The notes under the pieces: model-generated
The model's database searches: none
What the model saw: only the letters and a program-made list of their open reading frames with translations
What the model was told of the DNA's origin: nothing
Program-made: the position numbers and the translations under genes
Shown: positions 61,503 through 64,000 of the stretch, piece after piece
How positions within the stretch are numbered: the stretch's first letter is position 1
Layout of the letters: every line of letters begins with the position of its first letter
NCBI GenBank assembly: GCA_002256435.1
Contig: NKJC01000001.1
Span: 1,860,001 to 1,924,000 of the forward strand
Length of the DNA: 64,000 bases
Reading direction: 5' to 3'
Source: Chitinophagaceae bacterium BSSC1
Lineage (GTDB): Bacteria; Bacteroidota; Bacteroidia; Chitinophagales; Chitinophagaceae

Positions 61503-62495
61503 ATGGCGGCAGTTCAATATTTTTGCTGCAAACCCATTCGTTTGAAGCAGTTCCTTTGTCTTTTACTCTTGCTAACTCTGCATTTGGCCCTAGCTGCGCA
61601 AAAAGACAGCAGTTTGGTAAAAGACACCGTTCGGGTAAAACAAGACAGCACCCAAACCAAAGATAGTCTGGCCAAACAAAGGGTCTTGGATAGTTTGCAA
61701 TTGGATTCTACTAAAAGACAATTACAACAACAGATTTTAGCAGCAAAGCCAGATACGGGCACATTTGACAAATACCTGTACAGCAAATACCTGCCCTTTC
61801 AAGCCCCAGCCCTGCAACAGTTTAGTCAAGAAAGAAAAAGAGATAGCCAAGAATTGTTGTTTTATATCTTAACAGGATTGGTGGGAATGTTGGCGGCCAT
61901 AAGATTAATTTTTCCCAAGTATTTCAAAAACCTATTCTTGCTGGTGATGCAAACATCCGTCAGACAAAAACAGACAAGGGAGCAATTACTCCAAAATAAC
62001 CTGGCGTCCATTTTGCTCAATTTTCTGTTTCTGGCCAGTGCCGGATTGTATGTGAGTTTGTTGGTGCAACACAAGCACTGGGTAAACCTGCCTTTTTATC
62101 AACTAGTTGCATATAGTTGTTTATTGTTATTGATTGTTTATTTGGGAAAATTCCTGTTCCTGAGCTTTTCGGGTTGGGTATTTAATGTTGGCGAAGCCAC
62201 CAATGCCTATACTTTTATAGTGTTCTTGGTTAACAAGGTATTGGGCATTCTGCTCATTCCTTTTGTGTTGGTATTAACCTATTCCCCTGAGCCCATGATG
62301 CAAGTGGCCACCACCATTTCTTTGGGCATCTGTTGCCTGCTGTTTGTTTACCGTTACCTGATTGGATTCGGGGCCATTAGGAATAATTTGAAAGTTAGCG
62401 CCTTACATTTTTTCTTGTACCTTTGCGCTGTTGAATTACTCCCACTGGTGTTGATATACAAACTGTTACTTGACAACCTGACTGGAAGTATTTAA
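61503..62495 (+). CDS. DUF4271 domain-containing membrane protein
   Basis: The 330-residue protein has an N-terminal signal-like segment (FLCLLLLLTLHLALAAQKD), a Lys/Asp/Ser/Gln-rich stretch (about 35-100), and a C-terminal DUF4271 membrane domain with about seven helices (from residue 120, LFYILTGLVGMLAAIRLIF). Its role is unknown, but it is regularly next to hemD in Bacteroidota, as here (28 bases). A -7-like TATCTTTT lies at 61486-61493, just before the ATG. Confidence 0.86.
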   Translation: MAAVQYFCCKPIRLKQFLCLLLLLTLHLALAAQKDSSLVKDTVRVKQDSTQTKDSLAKQRVLDSLQLDSTKRQLQQQILAAKPDTGTFDKYLYSKYLPFQAPALQQFSQERKRDSQELLFYILTGLVGMLAAIRLIFPKYFKNLFLLVMQTSVRQKQTREQLLQNNLASILLNFLFLASAGLYVSLLVQHKHWVNLPFYQLVAYSCLLLLIVYLGKFLFLSFSGWVFNVGEATNAYTFIVFLVNKVLGILLIPFVLVLTYSPEPMMQVATTISLGICCLLFVYRYLIGFGAIRNNLKVSALHFFLYLCAVELLPLVLIYKLLLDNLTGSI

Positions 62496-62523
62496 TCATC
62501 CTTTATTCTTATAGCGTATTAGC

Positions 62524-63321
62524 ATGGCAAAAAGCGGGACAAAAAATTCGGGTACTGTCAAGAAAGTAAGAAGGATCCTCATCTCCCAACCTAGACCGGA
62601 AAGTGAAAAGTCTCCTTACTTTGATTTGGAGCGGAAACACCAAGTTGAATTGGTTTTTCATCCCTTTATCAAACTAGAAGGCATTCCAGCAAGAGAATTT
62701 AGGAAACAGAAAATAGATATCCTGCAGTTTTCAGCAGTTATTTTTACTAGTAGAAATGCCATTGACCATTTTTTCCGCACTTGTGAAGAAATGAAAATCA
62801 GTATTGGTCAGGATACCAAGTATTTCTGCATTACCGAGGCCGTAGCATTGTATTTGCAAAAATTCATCCTATATAGAAAACGCAAAGTGTTTTATGGTGC
62901 CGATGGTACCAATAAAAGCATGTTTGATGTGGTGAACAAACACAAGGAAAATGAGAAATTCCTCTATGTCTGCAGCGAGAATCAGCAAGACAATGAGATC
63001 TGTGGCTTTATGAAGAACAACAAGTGTGAATACCAGTTGGGCTTTATGTACAGAAGCATCAGCAATGATATCAAACACTTGCTTGACAAAGAGTATGACG
63101 TGATTTGCTTTTTCACCCCAAGTGGCGTAAAAAGTTTGTTTGATAATGATCCTAATTTTAAACAGAACGGAACCATTATTGGTGCTTTTGGTGGCAATAC
63201 TTCCAAAGCTGTTGAAGACGCTGGTTTGAATCTTGAGTTCAAAGTACCATCGCCTCAAAAACCAAGTATGGTTGCGGCTTTGGATCAATTCTTATCCTTG
63301 GGTGCCCCGGTTAAAAAATAA
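62524..63321 (+). CDS. hemD: Uroporphyrinogen-III synthase HemD
   Basis: The 265-residue protein has the HemD fold: RRILISQPRPESEKSPYFDL, LEGIPAREFRKQKIDILQFS, AVIFTSRNAIDHFFRTCEEM, the TEAVALYLQKF hinge and DVICFFTPSGVKSLF with IIGAFGGNTSKAVEDAGLNL. It closes hydroxymethylbilane to uroporphyrinogen III in heme and B12 synthesis. It follows the DUF4271 gene by 28 bases and is ended by a terminator. Confidence 0.9.
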   Translation: MAKSGTKNSGTVKKVRRILISQPRPESEKSPYFDLERKHQVELVFHPFIKLEGIPAREFRKQKIDILQFSAVIFTSRNAIDHFFRTCEEMKISIGQDTKYFCITEAVALYLQKFILYRKRKVFYGADGTNKSMFDVVNKHKENEKFLYVCSENQQDNEICGFMKNNKCEYQLGFMYRSISNDIKHLLDKEYDVICFFTPSGVKSLFDNDPNFKQNGTIIGAFGGNTSKAVEDAGLNLEFKVPSPQKPSMVAALDQFLSLGAPVKK

Positions 63322-63341
63322 ATTCACAACTTTTTATAGAG

Positions 63342-63364
63342 AGCCCCGCAACCGCGGGGCTTTT
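63342..63364 (+). terminator. Rho-independent terminator of hemD
   Basis: AGCCCCGC (63342-63349) pairs perfectly with GCGGGGCT (63354-63361) around AACC, followed by TTT. It lies 20 bases after the hemD stop. Confidence 0.93.
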
Positions 63365-63391
63365 CATTTGTAATAGATTCAAACACCATAC

Positions 63392-64000
63392 ATGCATACC
63401 AATAGACTTGCCCAAGAATCCAGCCCCTATTTATTGCAGCACGCAAACAACCCAGTAGATTGGTATCCTTGGGGAGAAGAGGCTTTGAATAGGGCCATTG
63501 CTGAAGACAAACCCATCTTGGTGAGTATTGGGTATGCGGCATGTCATTGGTGTCATGTAATGGAAAGGGAAAGCTTTGAAAACGAAGCCACGGCCAAGAT
63601 CATGAACCAATATTTTATCAATATCAAAATTGATAGAGAAGAGCGTCCAGACCTGGATCATTTGTATATGGATGCCGTGCAAGCCATGACGGGCAGCGGC
63701 GGATGGCCCTTGAATGTATTTCTCACTCCAGAGAAAAAGCCATTTTTTGGTGGCACATATTTTCCACCCGTAAAGGCATTTAATCGCGCCAGCTGGACCG
63801 AGGTTTTAGAAGGCATACACAAGGGTTACCAAGATAGAAGGGAGGAGATTGAAACCCAGGCCAATCATTTGACCCAACACTTACAGTCTTCCAACCTATT
63901 TGGTTTTCAATCTAAGGAAAAGCAAGATGTACCGGGGGATCAAGTATTAGCTACCATTGCTGAAAATTTATTGGCGCAGGCCGATACTGAATGGGGTGGT
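63392..64000 (+). CDS. DUF255 thioredoxin-domain protein, N-terminal part
   Basis: The frame starts at ATG 63392 and runs off the right edge after 203 codons. It begins [20 protein letters not shown] and has the DUF255/YyaL thioredoxin-like domain with the motif [16 protein letters not shown] (CxxC), [20 protein letters not shown] and [20 protein letters not shown]. Full-length homologues (SSP411/spermatogenesis-associated protein 20) are about 680 residues with a C-terminal six-hairpin glycosidase-like domain, which should lie beyond the window. Function is unknown. It has its own start after a terminator. Confidence 0.9.
   Translation, partial: MHTNRLAQESSPYLLQHANNPVDWYPWGEEALNRAIAEDKPILVSIGYAACHWCHVMERESFENEATAKIMNQYFINIKIDREERPDLDHLYMDAVQAMTGSGGWPLNVFLTPEKKPFFGGTYFPPVKAFNRASWTEVLEGIHKGYQDRREEIETQANHLTQHLQSSNLFGFQSKEKQDVPGDQVLATIAENLLAQADTEWGG

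Overview
The window looks like chromosomal DNA of a Bacteroidota bacterium, most likely of the family Chitinophagaceae (a Sediminibacterium-like relative). The reasons are the gliding genes gldE and gldD in a mutY-ssb-gldE-gldD block, a lysine/arginine-rich AURKAIP1/COX24 micro-protein, a metal-efflux RND pump fused to its TolC partner, ORF6N, DUF3109 and DUF4271 proteins, and promoters of the Bacteroidota type (TTTG, about 19 bases, TAnnTTTG). Genes are dense, often overlap by 4 bases, and base composition is moderately AT-rich. I see no prophage, insertion sequence, CRISPR array or plasmid backbone.

Layout. 1-2.0 kb (minus): end-truncated RNase G, the 31-residue COX24-like protein, a TPR protein and an HU-like protein. 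2.2-5.9 kb (plus): mutY, ssb, gldE, gldD. 5.9-10.8 kb: a secreted cyclophilin, a DUF3109 protein, a LutB-type ferredoxin, a polysaccharide-deacetylase-like protein and an EamA transporter. 10.8-17.5 kb (minus): purH, a ComEC channel, a stand-alone C-terminal half of CarB, a secreted amidohydrolase and an ECF sigma factor with a small membrane protein. 17.6-20.6 kb: a DUF4136 lipoprotein and umuDC, where UmuD seems to have lost its catalytic dyad, divergent from a degenerate 2H phosphoesterase. 20.7-24.3 kb: a tight operon with an AmgK-like sugar kinase fused to a RapZ C-terminal domain, a MurU-like nucleotidyltransferase, and WlbA-like and WlbB-like enzymes. 24.3-27.3 kb: an AT-rich stretch with an ORF6N protein and a TlpA-like thioredoxin, then a NagX-like acyltransferase. 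27.4-29.9 kb: rfbB, rfbC, rfbA.

30-38.4 kb is a carotenoid gene cluster: a B12-binding MerR regulator (CarH/LitR type), an ECF sigma factor, crtI, crtB, idi, a crtD-like desaturase, cruF, crtZ and crtY. The enzyme set predicts a monocyclic hydroxylated carotenoid such as saproxanthin. Regulator and sigma factor are separated by a palindrome and two copies of an inverted repeat, suggesting light/B12-controlled expression. crtE and crtW are not in the window.

38.4-44.6 kb: a PfkB sugar kinase, tRNA-Arg(CCG), then 370 bases of unusual non-coding DNA: a four-way, cloverleaf-like set of perfect stems starting 2 bases after the tRNA, then 52-base tandem repeats with hairpins. A 20-base exact repeat from this region recurs 1.9 kb on, so the two copies flank a PAS histidine kinase. 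A PAS protein with a phosphoacceptor-like domain but no ATPase domain follows, then an MFS transporter. 44.6-50.7 kb: CzcA-TolC fusion and CzcB adaptor. 50.7-64 kb: DUF3179, TM2, DUF2752 and MarC proteins, a CobC-like phosphatase, an amino-acid permease with a PLP transsulfuration enzyme, a TolC/MacA-like pair, gpsA, hemW, a DUF4271 protein with hemD, and the start of a DUF255 thioredoxin-domain protein.

The strongest candidates for something undescribed are the structured repeat region after tRNA-Arg, the UmuD without its catalytic dyad, the AmgK-RapZ fusion, the lone CarB half and the operator array of the carotenoid regulator.
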